From RGIG1995 sp045652425 (lineage in GTDB: Bacteria; Bacillota; Clostridia; Oscillospirales; CAG-272), in the NCBI GenBank assembly GCA_045652425.1, contig JAZRUG010000032.1, positions 1 through 64,000 of the forward strand: 64,000 nucleotides of DNA. The letters are read 5' to 3'. Numbering within the stretch: the first letter of the stretch is position 1; each line of letters starts with the position of its first letter. Below the pieces are notes generated by a model. That model searched no databases. It saw nothing but the letters and a program-made list of their open reading frames with translations, and was not told the origin of the DNA. Of this stretch, positions 42,047 through 52,000 are shown piece by piece. A program made the translations under genes and the position numbers.

Positions 42047-43317
42047 TGGTTCACCCCAGCTGCACTGATTATCTTACCGTTATACAAGTTCTTACCGGAA
42101 ACAATGACATTATCATACAAACCTAATTTTTTATAATAAAACTCATCTTCCAAATAAGTCGGTTGCTCTTTCACAATAAAATAACCATCAGTTTCCGCCA
42201 AAACATCAATCTCTTTAAAAGACACCGTGTTTCCGCTCAAAATATATACTCCGCGCACACCATCAACAACACGTACGGCTTTTGCGGAAATTTTATATCC
42301 TGTATAACTTTCTTCAATAACCTGGATACTCTGTTTTCTAAGATATTTAAATCCCGAGGGCATATAGTTCGATTTAAACACGAGAACAGCTCTATCGGAC
42401 TCATTTTCAACAATGGTCTTTTCCAGAGTCATATCAATCGCAACGTCAGAACTGAAAGGAAATTTAATTTTATAAACACTGCCATCATTAAACTTTTTTA
42501 TTTGTTCGTTGGAAATTTCAGAAAGTATATACCATTCATCAGATTCAACAATCTTACCAACAACCAACCCCGAGGAGTAATCAATCGGTTGTGAGTTGAC
42601 AATTTCATCATACGATTTTAACGTCATATCTGAAATGCTCGACACCTTAAATATGTTTTCATACCCATCTGTCTGTGAATAAAAATACCCGGGATGAGCT
42701 ACAGAAATGTTTTCTTCAAGATTAATAAGCTGACCTGCAAGTGTTTCCTTTTCTCGAATCAATGTAACAATCTGTTCTTCAAATCCTGATAAATTTTGAG
42801 TCAACACTTGACGTTTATTCAAATACGTCAAAAGCTCGTCCTTTCGATAAATGGCGTATTCGGTGTCACCGTTTTCTATTCTATCGCGCATAAGATAAAA
42901 AAGTTCGTTAATCTTATCATCAATAACCTTTGAATCGGTCTTCGTAGCTTTATCGGATACACTGCTGTTTTCAAGAACAGAAATCTTCTTATCTATAGCC
43001 AATATCCTATCGGATACTTCTTCAACACCCTCGCCGGAGTATATATTCGCAATAATAGCACCGGAACCAACTTTGTCGCCGTCGTCAAATAAATAATTGA
43101 CACCGCCTTCAACGTTGGCGCTGAGTACAGTCTCATCTCTGACAATATATGCATCAAGAGAAATTGAACTCGATTTAGTGACAATCATCGCGGGAGAAGT
43201 CTCAACTTCATTATCAGATCCGCTAAAAAGATGATATAATACGTACCAAATAAGAAGTACGGAAAGGGCTGCGCTGAATAAATAAACAACTGCATTTTTT
43301 AAGTGTTTTTTTATCAC
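42043..43317 (-). CDS. HlyD-like membrane-fusion-type protein of the division cluster
   Basis: A 424-residue protein with one N-terminal membrane anchor (about 9-32) and the rest outside. A biotinyl-lipoyl-like hairpin (about 60-95, VNYLFDDGDKVGSG) is followed by a coiled coil (about 105-195) and a beta domain with KIVESDEWYILSEI. The layout is that of HlyD-type adaptors, though no ABC exporter partner lies beside it. It overlaps yggS by four bases, so it belongs to the ylm/division group, where similar proteins of unknown role occur in Clostridia. The start is GTG at 43317 with GAGGGAA upstream. Confidence 0.72.
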   Translation of the reverse strand: MIKKHLKNAVVYLFSAALSVLLIWYVLYHLFSGSDNEVETSPAMIVTKSSSISLDAYIVRDETVLSANVEGGVNYLFDDGDKVGSGAIIANIYSGEGVEEVSDRILAIDKKISVLENSSVSDKATKTDSKVIDDKINELFYLMRDRIENGDTEYAIYRKDELLTYLNKRQVLTQNLSGFEEQIVTLIREKETLAGQLINLEENISVAHPGYFYSQTDGYENIFKVSSISDMTLKSYDEIVNSQPIDYSSGLVVGKIVESDEWYILSEISNEQIKKFNDGSVYKIKFPFSSDVAIDMTLEKTIVENESDRAVLVFKSNYMPSGFKYLRKQSIQVIEESYTGYKISAKAVRVVDGVRGVYILSGNTVSFKEIDVLAETDGYFIVKEQPTYLEDEFYYKKLGLYDNVIVSGKNLYNGKIISAAGVNQ

Positions 43318-43384
43318 AACATTTCCCTCGCTTCCCTTGATACAATTTTATTTCATTATATTATAACACAAAATTCTCAAAAAA

Positions 43385-44320
43385 TCAATTACTTATTATT
43401 ATTTTAGCAATATTTACAATATCGTCAAATTTTTCACATTCATCAACAAAAATTCTGTGTACATCATCATACCGTCTAAACCACGTTAACTGTCTTTTAG
43501 CGTAATTTCGGGTTCCTTTTTTTATAAGTTCAACAGCCTCATCAAGAGTACATTTATTCTCTAAATAATCGATAATCTCTTTGTAACCAATTCCTTGTTT
43601 TGCAGTATCAGATAACTTAATATTTTTATCGCACACGAGAGATTTAACTTCATCCACCAATCCACACTCGAGCATTATATCAACACGTTTGTCGATTCTC
43701 TCATAAAGTTTCTCTCTGTTTTTGAAATCAAGACAAATCATTGTTGAATCATAGGGAGATTCTACTTTTTTCGACTCTTTATCCCACCATGATTTAGTCT
43801 TTCCTGTCACGTGAAATATTTCAAGCGCACGTACAACCCTTTTTGTGTTGTTTGGGTGTATGGATTCAGCCGATTCAGGATCAACTCTTTGGAGTTCAGA
43901 AAAAACCAAATCAATCCCCTCTTCTTCAATTTTTTTATTCAAATAATCTCTGTATTCATCGTCGCGTCCCGCTTCAGAAAATGAAGTATTTTTTAAAACG
44001 TGGTCAACATACAAACCGGTACCGCCGCAAAATATAGGCAGCTTTCCTCTATTTATCACTTCTTCTATCTTTTCTTTAGCCAACACAGCATAATCAGCAC
44101 ACGAAAATGACACATCGGGTTCCACAATATCAATTAAATGATGTATAGCAGATGTCTGTTCTTCATCCGTCGGTTTTGCTGTACCAATGTCCATCATTCT
44201 GTAAATCTGCATAGAATCGCAAGATATTATTTCCCCATTAAGTTCATTGGCAAGGGCTATAGCAAGAGCCGTTTTCCCGGATGCTGTCGGTCCTACAACC
44301 GAAACAACCTTTTTTTTCAT
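43385..44320 (-). CDS. miaA: tRNA dimethylallyltransferase
   Basis: Adds the dimethylallyl group from DMAPP to A37 of tRNAs reading UNN codons. The protein has 311 residues. The P-loop reads VVGPTASGKTALAIAL, followed by ISCDSMQIYRMMDIGTAKP, HHLIDIVEP, FCGGTGLY (dimethylallyl-binding) and the tRNA-binding YAKRQLTWFRR near the C-terminus. It lies 18 bases after queA. ispE in this window feeds the same DMAPP pool. Confidence 0.96.
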   Translation of the reverse strand: MKKKVVSVVGPTASGKTALAIALANELNGEIISCDSMQIYRMMDIGTAKPTDEEQTSAIHHLIDIVEPDVSFSCADYAVLAKEKIEEVINRGKLPIFCGGTGLYVDHVLKNTSFSEAGRDDEYRDYLNKKIEEEGIDLVFSELQRVDPESAESIHPNNTKRVVRALEIFHVTGKTKSWWDKESKKVESPYDSTMICLDFKNREKLYERIDKRVDIMLECGLVDEVKSLVCDKNIKLSDTAKQGIGYKEIIDYLENKCTLDEAVELIKKGTRNYAKRQLTWFRRYDDVHRIFVDECEKFDDIVNIAKIIISN

Positions 44321-44338
44321 ATATCAATTCTCCCAAAA

Positions 44339-45409
44339 TCAGATTAACAACATACAGTCGCCAAACGAGAAAAACCTATATTTTTCCTCAACTGCAGTCT
44401 TATACGTATCAAGAATAATTTCACGTGTCGAAAAAGCAGAAACCAGCATCATCAACGTGCTTTCGGGTAGGTGAAAATTAGTCAACAAAGCATCTACAAC
44501 TTTGAATTTGTACCCAGGATAAATAAATATTCCGGTATCTCCCGACATTGCAATAACCTCGCCGTCATCATTACTTGCGCTTTCAAGGGTTCTGCAAGAA
44601 GTTGTTCCTACGGCAAACACACGACCGCCGTTTTTCTTACATTCGTTTATAATATCTGCACTTTCTTTTGAAACAGAAAAATATTCCGAATGCATTATAT
44701 GATCGTTAATATTATCAACTTTTACAGGTCTAAACGTACCAAGTCCTACATGTAACATAACAGGCGCTATTTTCACGCCCTTCTTTCGAAGTTCCTCAAA
44801 AACTTCTTCGGTAAAATGTAAACCTGCAGTAGGCGCCGCGGAAGAGCCTTCGTGCTTTGCGTACACTGTCTGGTATCTGTTCTTGTCTTCAAGCTTCTCC
44901 TTGATATAAGGAGGAAGTGGCATATTACCTATTTCATCAACCAGTTCCATAAGAGAGTGTTTTTTATCATAATCAAATCGCACTATTCTGTTTCCGTCTT
45001 CAACAACTTCAAGAACCTCGGCACGAAGTTTGCCATCACCGAATATAATAACAGTACCCGGTTTTGTTCGTCTTCCGGGGTATGTCATAACCTCCCACGT
45101 ATCGAGTCCCTTGCTTTTTAGCAAGAACACCTCAACATCTATACCGCTGTCACTTTTTTTACCTATAAGACGAGCCGGAATAACCTTCGAGTCATTTATT
45201 ACAAGCACGTCACCTTCATTGAAATAATCGACAATATCGCTAAAGATTTTGTGTTCTATTTTTCCGTTGTCTTTTTCAAGAACAAGCATTTTAGAAGTAT
45301 CACGTTTTTTTAACGGTGTTTGCGCAATAAGCTCTTCGGGAAGCTCATACCAAAAATCACTCTTTGTCAACGTAGTTTCAATATGTTTGTTTACAATCAT
45401 TTTCGCCAA
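44339..45409 (-). CDS. queA: S-adenosylmethionine:tRNA ribosyltransferase-isomerase
   Basis: Transfers and isomerises the ribose of SAM onto preQ1 in tRNA to form epoxyqueuosine. About 356 residues; family motifs FWYELPEELIAQTPL, LVINDSKVIPARL, YPGRRTKPG, APTAGLHFTEE, HVGLGTFRPV and TNFHLPESTLMMLVSAF are in order. The start is uncertain: TTG at 45409 has AAAGGA five bases upstream, ATG at 45400 has it 14 bases upstream, and ATG at 45424 has none. First gene of the leftward operon, divergent from the lysine riboswitch with overlapping -35 regions. Confidence 0.93.
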   Translation of the reverse strand: MAKMIVNKHIETTLTKSDFWYELPEELIAQTPLKKRDTSKMLVLEKDNGKIEHKIFSDIVDYFNEGDVLVINDSKVIPARLIGKKSDSGIDVEVFLLKSKGLDTWEVMTYPGRRTKPGTVIIFGDGKLRAEVLEVVEDGNRIVRFDYDKKHSLMELVDEIGNMPLPPYIKEKLEDKNRYQTVYAKHEGSSAAPTAGLHFTEEVFEELRKKGVKIAPVMLHVGLGTFRPVKVDNINDHIMHSEYFSVSKESADIINECKKNGGRVFAVGTTSCRTLESASNDDGEVIAMSGDTGIFIYPGYKFKVVDALLTNFHLPESTLMMLVSAFSTREIILDTYKTAVEEKYRFFSFGDCMLLI

Positions 45410-45456
45410 AATTTCCTTTCGCATCTGCTAATTTGTCGATATATATAAAAAATGTA

Positions 45457-45485
45457 TTGACAAATCAAAAGAATGATGTTATCAT
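45457..45485 (+). promoter_or_regulatory. Promoter of the lysine riboswitch and dapAB
   Basis: TTGACA (45457-45462), a 17-base spacer and TATCAT (45480-45485). The aptamer starts about eight bases later, as expected for a transcript that begins with it. Read leftward, the same spot gives TTGTCA, a weak -35 for queA. Confidence 0.75.
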
Positions 45486-45491
45486 AAATCC

Positions 45492-45666
45492 AAGATAGAG
45501 GTGCGGTTTCAATGAATAAACATGTGGAGGCTCCGCTTGCCGATTAAACATGTCCAAAGGTGAACCCGCCGAAGTTTATCACACGTTAGCGGTTGGTGTG
45601 ATAGGCTGGGCCGTCACTTAACAAGTGCCGGACTGTCATCAGTGTTTGCTGATGGAGGGCTATCAT
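45492..45666 (+). promoter_or_regulatory. Lysine riboswitch (L box)
   Basis: The L-box consensus elements occur in order: GATAGAGGTGCGG at the 5' end, AAAGGTGAACCCGCCGAAG in the core, GTTAGCGGTTGG and AGGCTGGGCCG, then GGACTGTCATC and GATGGAGGGCTATC. P1 forms from GATAG (45494-45498) with CTATC (45660-45664). It binds free lysine and controls the diaminopimelate genes dapA and dapB directly downstream. Confidence 0.95.
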
Positions 45667-45727
45667 GTATATACTATTCTTTGTAGCGCACGTTTTGTTG
45701 CACATTGTTTATATTATATTACATGGT

Positions 45728-45760
45728 AAGCTGGTTTTCAACCGGTTTTTTTATTTTTTT
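45728..45760 (+). terminator. Riboswitch-controlled terminator before dapA
   Basis: AAGCTGGTT (45728-45736) pairs with AACCGGTTT (45740-45748), with G-T pairs, followed by T runs to 45760. It lies about 65 bases after the aptamer and 22 before the dapA ATG, so lysine likely causes early transcription stop. Confidence 0.8.
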
Positions 45761-45781
45761 ATCAAAAAAGGAGATTTTACC

Positions 45782-46666
45782 ATGAAAAATTTAGTTTTTG
45801 AAGGCGCGGGCGTCGCAATTATCACCCCTTTTAAGAACAACAAGGTCGATTTTGACGCATTAGGTTCGCTTATTGATTATCAAATCAACAACAAAACCGA
45901 TTCAATTGTAATCTGCGGTACAACGGGCGAAGCATCAACTCTTACAGATGAAGAACACAGAGCATGTATCAAATACGCCGTTGAAAGAACTGCAGGAAGA
46001 GTTCCCGTTATTGCAGGTACAGGCAGTAACGACACCGATTATGCTATTGACCTTTCAAAATATGCTTGCGAAGTCGGCGCAGATGCATTATTGCTTGTTA
46101 CCCCCTATTATAACAAAGCTACACAAAAAGGTCTTATCAAGTCTTTCTTTGCTGTTGCTGACGCTACAGACAAACCTATCATTCTTTACAACGTTCCCTC
46201 CAGAACAGGCTGCAATATCACAACAGCTACATATAAAGAACTTGCAAGGCACGAAAGAATTGTTGCAGTTAAGGAAGCATCGGGAAATATCAGTGCTATC
46301 GCTGAACTCGCCGCAGAAGTTGGAAATGATTTGGCTATCTACAGCGGTAATGATGACCAGATAGTTCCCATCCTTTCGCTCGGCGGTAAGGGTGTCATCT
46401 CTGTTCTTTCGAATATTATGCCTAAAGAAACACATGACATTTGCGAACTTTTCTTTAAAGGTCAGGTTAAAGAGTCAGCTGCACTTCAGCTCAAACTCCT
46501 TGAACTTATAAACTCACTCTTCTGCGAAGTTAACCCTATTCCCGCAAAGACGGCTTGTGCTTTGATGGGTATGTGCTCTGACGAAATGAGACTTCCTCTT
46601 TGCGCTATGGAAGATAACACAAAAGCAAGACTCATGGCAGCAATGAAAGCACAGAATCTTATCTAA
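45782..46666 (+). CDS. dapA: 4-hydroxy-tetrahydrodipicolinate synthase
   Basis: Condenses pyruvate with aspartate semialdehyde, the first committed step to diaminopimelate and lysine. The 294-residue TIM-barrel protein has GAGVAIITPF at the start, CGTTGEASTLTDEEH, the tyrosine in IILYNVPSRTG and the Schiff-base lysine in IVAVKEASGN. ATG at 45782 follows AAAAAAGGAG; a longer frame starts at an ATG (45665) that lies against the riboswitch and spans the terminator, so it is rejected. Controlled by the lysine riboswitch. dapB follows after 31 bases. Confidence 0.96.
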   Translation: MKNLVFEGAGVAIITPFKNNKVDFDALGSLIDYQINNKTDSIVICGTTGEASTLTDEEHRACIKYAVERTAGRVPVIAGTGSNDTDYAIDLSKYACEVGADALLLVTPYYNKATQKGLIKSFFAVADATDKPIILYNVPSRTGCNITTATYKELARHERIVAVKEASGNISAIAELAAEVGNDLAIYSGNDDQIVPILSLGGKGVISVLSNIMPKETHDICELFFKGQVKESAALQLKLLELINSLFCEVNPIPAKTACALMGMCSDEMRLPLCAMEDNTKARLMAAMKAQNLI

Positions 46667-46697
46667 TAATTCTTGAAATTATAAAAGGACGCTGAAA

Positions 46698-47462
46698 ATG
46701 ATAAATATACTTCTTACAGGTTGCAACGGCAGAATGGGCAATGCAGTTGCCGCATCTTGTGATGCAAATGAAAATTGTAATATAATAGCCGGTGTTGATG
46801 TTATGGGCGGAAAGAATACGTCTGACTTCCCTGTTTTTGTTTCTTTAAATGATTTTACAGGTAAAGCTGACGTTATAATTGACTTCTCTCACCATACGGC
46901 TACAGAAGGTCTGCTTAATTATGCCAAAACAAAAAACATACCGGTAGTATTAGCTACAACAGGACATACTCTCGAAGAAACCGAAATGATTAAAGAAGCA
47001 TCAAAAGCAATTCCCGTATTCTATTCAAGAAATATGTCCCTTGGAATCAATCTTCTTATTGCACTTGCTAAAAAAGCATGTTTGTCACTTGGCGAAGCGT
47101 TCGATATTGAAATAATAGAAAAACACCACAATCAAAAGCTTGACGCTCCCAGCGGAACTGCTCTTATGATTGCAGATGCTTTAAAAGAAACAAGAGAATG
47201 CGAAACTGAATACATCTATAACAGACAGCCACTTCACCAGAAAAGACAGTCTACCGAAATCGGCATACACGCTGTCAGAGGAGGCACTATCGTTGGTGAA
47301 CACGAGGTAATGTTTGCAGGAAAAGATGAGGTTATCACGCTTTCCCATTCGGCTTCTTCAAGAAACGTATTTGCCGAAGGCGCAGTAAGAGCCGCTCTTT
47401 TCCTGGCAGATAAGCCAAGCGGTCTATACGATATGAACGATATTGTAAATTCAATAATATAA
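46698..47462 (+). CDS. dapB: 4-hydroxy-tetrahydrodipicolinate reductase
   Basis: NAD(P)H-dependent second step of the diaminopimelate branch. The 254-residue protein begins with the Rossmann motif LLTGCNGRMGNAV, and carries ATTGHTLEE, the dipicolinate-binding EIIEKHHNQKLDAPSGTAL and GIHAVRGGTIVGEHEV. ATG follows AAAAGGACG. The product feeds both lysine and the peptidoglycan cross-link. A terminator follows directly, so the operon holds only these two genes; later lysine-pathway genes lie elsewhere. Confidence 0.96.
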   Translation: MINILLTGCNGRMGNAVAASCDANENCNIIAGVDVMGGKNTSDFPVFVSLNDFTGKADVIIDFSHHTATEGLLNYAKTKNIPVVLATTGHTLEETEMIKEASKAIPVFYSRNMSLGINLLIALAKKACLSLGEAFDIEIIEKHHNQKLDAPSGTALMIADALKETRECETEYIYNRQPLHQKRQSTEIGIHAVRGGTIVGEHEVMFAGKDEVITLSHSASSRNVFAEGAVRAALFLADKPSGLYDMNDIVNSII

Positions 47463-47473
47463 CAACTAAAACA

Positions 47474-47503
47474 AAAAAAGCACACGAAACCGTGTGCTTT
47501 TTT
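47474..47503. terminator. Bidirectional terminator between dapB and the cohesin-like gene
   Basis: AAAAAAGCACACG (47474-47486) pairs with CGTGTGCTTTTTT (47491-47503), with a four-base loop and A/T runs on both sides. Confidence 0.9.
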
Positions 47504-47509
47504 CTATGT

Positions 47510-49027
47510 TTAATTTTCAAGTACATACTCTATTATTAACGAAGAATCGTTAAAAGTGATATCCCCTGATTCGTCAATATCTATAGCTTTCAAAATAGAT
47601 TCGGTAACTTCAAGAGCCTCTCCCGATGCTATCTTATGCGCGATATTGGCTTCAAAGACTGTAATCACTCCATCGCCGTCAATATCCTCGGGTTCAACAG
47701 GCGGTTCTTCTATAACACCTGTTAACGTTATATACTCAAGTTCCACCTTTTTATAATTTACATCATACACATTAGTGCCTTCAATAGAAACAATATAACT
47801 TTCATTCGAACCTTTGAGAATTTCCCATTCTATACAAATAAGTTCAATATCAGTTTCTGAATAACCGTTTTCATTTACGTAAGGAAACTCGATTGAGCCA
47901 TCACCAAACCCATCGTCGACAATCAACGTACCGCCTATTGAAGCAATATCTTTTCCTACTGATACGGATACACACCTCAAAACTTCGGGATCGTAGTTAA
48001 TTTTAAAATCTCCCGCCGCAACCCCTGCGCCTTTTTCGAGTTTCAAAACACTGGTTGCAGTTTTTCCTCTGTAGAACACGTCGCTCGATTCAAGCCAAAT
48101 ATTCGAATTATCCACAGTTTCGGGAAGTTTTTTTAAAGTAACACTACTTGTAGACGAATATGGTAAATACTGCGTCAAATCTTCTGTATAAATATTTCTC
48201 GATTCATAAGAAAGCTTCGTACTTCCGTTTATATCTGCAATAACCTTCAAATTAATTTTTATCATATAAAATGAATTTACAGCAGTAGAATTGGCATAAG
48301 AAACAAGAACAGTTCCCTTTATATCCTTATTAATCGAATAAGTTGCGGTTTCTTTTTTCAGTCCGCTCTCAAGTTCGACAGATTCAACCTCAAAAATCTC
48401 ACTGTCATAGTTCAGAACAAAATCACCGCTGCCAAAATAGTATCCGTTGGAATTAGCCAACCTCACAGATACAACGTCGCCACAACTTGCTGATGTTTTT
48501 GATAAATAGGAATAAACGCTAAACGTCTTTTGTGTTGCGGAGACCTCGGTAACGCTGATTGAAGCTCCTGTACCTCTTGCCGTAACCCCTGCAAAATCAA
48601 GTCCATAGCAATCTCCAACAGACATTCTAAGGTCATAAGAGCCGGCCACACATTCAGAATTAACATTAAATACAATATTTAACAATGTTCCGCTTGTACT
48701 GAAACCATCAGGATTAACCAAACTCACGTTAATAACACCACTGTTATCTGTATTCACAGAGCTTATAGAATTCTGTGTAATCATACCTCCATTTGAGGTG
48801 GATTTAACAGACATAGCAGCAGAATCGTAGTAGACGTTAAAATCAACTGCGCTTACCGTTTCGAAATTCGACGCCTTGATACTCAGGGTAAAATTATTAC
48901 CCTGAGTAACCGAAGAAAGCGACGTTTGTGCCGTCAGTGTTGGAGGATTTTCAGCATAAACCGTTATTGAAACAGATGCAAAAACCACCGCTACTGCTAT
49001 AAGGCATAATATAATTCTTTTTTTCAT
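47510..49027 (-). CDS. Secreted protein with three cohesin-like repeats and a dockerin
   Basis: A 505-residue secreted protein with a signal peptide (1-25, cut after VYA). Three beta-sandwich repeats follow: about 30-160, 168-300 and 310-436. Each has the cohesin-type order of a G-centred early strand (VTQGNNFTLSIKASN; SCGDVVSVRLANSNG; YRGKTATSVLKLEKG), an F-x-V/I-x-YD strand (FNVYYDSAAM; FVLNYDSEIF; FKINYDPEVL) and later Gly-rich strands. After a proline-rich linker (EEPPVEPED) a dockerin pair of calcium loops occupies 448-459 and 483-494 (DIDGDGVITVFE, DIDESGDITFND). Such a layout is that of a small scaffoldin. Its ATG lies 29 bases after the protease stop codon, so the two are one operon. 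GGGAG lies 12 bases from the ATG. Confidence 0.8.
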   Translation of the reverse strand: MKKRIILCLIAVAVVFASVSITVYAENPPTLTAQTSLSSVTQGNNFTLSIKASNFETVSAVDFNVYYDSAAMSVKSTSNGGMITQNSISSVNTDNSGVINVSLVNPDGFSTSGTLLNIVFNVNSECVAGSYDLRMSVGDCYGLDFAGVTARGTGASISVTEVSATQKTFSVYSYLSKTSASCGDVVSVRLANSNGYYFGSGDFVLNYDSEIFEVESVELESGLKKETATYSINKDIKGTVLVSYANSTAVNSFYMIKINLKVIADINGSTKLSYESRNIYTEDLTQYLPYSSTSSVTLKKLPETVDNSNIWLESSDVFYRGKTATSVLKLEKGAGVAAGDFKINYDPEVLRCVSVSVGKDIASIGGTLIVDDGFGDGSIEFPYVNENGYSETDIELICIEWEILKGSNESYIVSIEGTNVYDVNYKKVELEYITLTGVIEEPPVEPEDIDGDGVITVFEANIAHKIASGEALEVTESILKAIDIDESGDITFNDSSLIIEYVLEN

Positions 49028-49056
49028 ATATCTTGCAAACTCCCTTGTATCTTTTA

Positions 49057-52000
49057 CTATGCTGTCATATCAAGAGAGCCAACCTTACCTGTAACGTAAT
49101 GAAGTATTCTAAGAGCTTCAACAGCGGAAAGCTGTTCGTCACTATTAAGGTCTGCGCGTTTGAATTCATCTTCTGTCATATTGTACTTATGGCTTATTGC
49201 CAAAAGAAGAATCAAAGCGTCCTTGTTTGTAACAGTACCGTCACCGTCAACGTCTCCGAGAGAATTCTTATCTATAGATTCTTTAACAGTTACGGCATAA
49301 GGTTCACTTGCAGAGCCTCTGTAGGTATAACTTACACCGTCAAATGCTTCAATATAGTATTCCAAACCTTCAAGCTCAAGACTTGATGCAGGAATAATTG
49401 CAGAATACTTGTCATTAAGATTGTTCATACGAACTGTCTTCCACTCGGTCTGACCTTTTGTACGGAAATACAGATTAGCATAAGAAATAGTCAAGTTGTC
49501 CGTAACGTCGGCAGAAATAATGAGATTCTGTCCCATCGTAGCTGAATATACGGGGCTGTGATAAATATTCGGCGCCATTGTATCCTTTGACATAATGGTT
49601 ATCTTACCGGAAGGTGTAGACTCGGTGAGGTCAGTCTTAACAACTGTAAAGTTGTAGTAGTAAACAACGCCGGGTTCAACGGTATCATCAAAGAATTCCA
49701 TCGTATCGAAAGGTATTACAGTCTTGTTGACTCTTTGATACAAGCCATTCAAAGAGGTTGAACGATATACGTTGTAACCCATAAGGGTATCAAAGTCGTC
49801 TTGTGTCCAACGGAGATTGATTCCGGTATCGGTAGCCTCGCCCTGCATGATAAGCGCCTGCGCTGCTGTGGTATCAATTACAAAAGCAAAACGAGCATTG
49901 TCGGGCTGAAGTGTCAAATCTTCCGTTGCAGAACAACCGTTGCTTATTGCAACAAACTGATTACCGTTTTCGATTACAGTGGTAAGTGTGTACTTACCTT
50001 CCCAAGTACGAGCATCAACGTAGCTTCCCTCTACAGTGTAATCTGCATAAGGATAAGCACTTCCGAAAGTAAATCTCAAAGGAATTGAAGTATCCATATC
50101 TCTGTTGAACGTTACGCGGAATGTAACCTCTTCATTTCCAACAGTTGTAACAACTTCGCCTGTTTTGTTTATAAGGGATACAGAAGTAACGAACGGGAAT
50201 GTGTTTTCGGGCGCTTCTGTGAGATAGGGAGCGTACATAAGACGATTATAAGTGATAAAGTCAGAATAGTCGACCATCTGCAACTCAATAGCTCTTTCGT
50301 TAGTTGTTCCCCAATAGTTTTCGGCCAAAGGAATCTCCGAATAAGCTCCCGCAGTAACCGTAGGCGCAATAGGTCTCAACCAATGTGTAACATCGGTGTC
50401 TGTAGAAATGGGATTGAGTATTGCATTACCATAAAAATTTGGGTTGATCTGCAATTCCGCAAGAAGCGATTGCAACTTTGCAACAAAACTTTCAGCAGTA
50501 TAAATACGTTCAATTGTTGTATCCAGAACAGAATCATGAATAACAGGTTCTTTTTCTTCGGTTTCAATCTCTGTATCTTCTTCTATTTCTGTGTCAGTTT
50601 CGGGAGCTTTATATGTAAACGTAATTGTAATATCCTCGGCATTGGTTACACCCTCTGCACCAGCAAGATCTCCTGCAGAGAACAAAAGAGTATATTCTAC
50701 GCCTTCTTCAAAAATAGCTGAAGATAATATAACATCATTCACATTTTCAATCCTAGGAATTGCAACCACCTGTTCATCCCGAGCATATAATACCAAACTA
50801 ACATTTTTAAGAGCTTTATTAAATGTCAGTACCAAATTCTCGTCTGATAAAACCAAATATTCAGATAAATTTGTAGCAGTTAAAGTAAGGTTTTCTACTA
50901 GAAGTGGTTTTAAATGTACTACATAAGGTGTTTCTCCATCATTAAAACATAATAAAGCTTCCGGTGTGACAACATAATGCATTCCATCGTATGCAAATAC
51001 ATCTATGGCATTCGTTATTCCTGGGACTTTTGTGATTGAATCCGAACCACTTTTGAAAGTATAAACCCCGCCATTTAGAACCCCTATAGCAGTAGAGTCT
51101 GATTTGTATACTTTAAAAGAATCAAATTGTTCTGCAGGACTCTTACGAACTGTTACACCCGATGAGGATATACTACACCATTCTCCGTCCGTATTTCTTG
51201 CATAACAAGTACTTAAAGAGCCTATATTCCCTGCATATAACTCAACTATATTTTCAGCAATTTTTGTCGGATATAAGCGAGTTGAATCAGCACAGTATAC
51301 ATTTCCATTTTCTGTGTGGAAATAAGTAATATTATAACCGCACACAATATCAATCACTTTTTCCGGCAACTGAACCAATTCAGCGGTTGATTTAACAGCA
51401 TCTGATGAACCAACACCAAGAATATTACCGTTTTCACCTTTCGCATATACTTTTCCATCTTCGGTAATAACGAAATATGTATAAAAACTAAAAGTATATG
51501 TTGATATTTTATAGCACGCAACGGATTTAATATTTAAGCCTTCGAATCCACTTATCGATTTACTTGAACCATCAGTTCTATAGACATATTCAACAGAACC
51601 ATCTTTCTTCAAAAGCATTGGATATTCGGGAGAACAATAAGAAATAGAAAAATCATCAACATTAGAAACAGTCCAATTTACAGATTCACTACGACAGTAT
51701 AACTCTCCGTTCTCCAAAAGTATCATTGTAATTCCCTCTCGGTACGTTTCGGAGTAGCGAATATCAATCTTCTTTATAGGAGAATAATCATTATCACTAA
51801 CATTTATCAAACAAGTAGCAACTAATCCACTACGTTCATCTTTTACAACTAAAGTAGAGGTACCGGCAGTTTTAGGAATCAATTTATCATCATCAATAAC
51901 CACAACATTTGAATCGGTCAATCGCCAATTTAGTTCGGGTTCTGCGCCCTCGTTTGTTATAATCATAGGAAATTCGACTGCGGATTCAGAAAGAGCGATT

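Noticed and set aside
45665..45781. N-terminal extension of DapA or a leader peptide starting at the ATG at 45665
   Set aside because: This ATG lies directly against riboswitch P1 and the reading would pass through the terminator. It has no ribosome-binding site, and the extension is not part of the DapA family.
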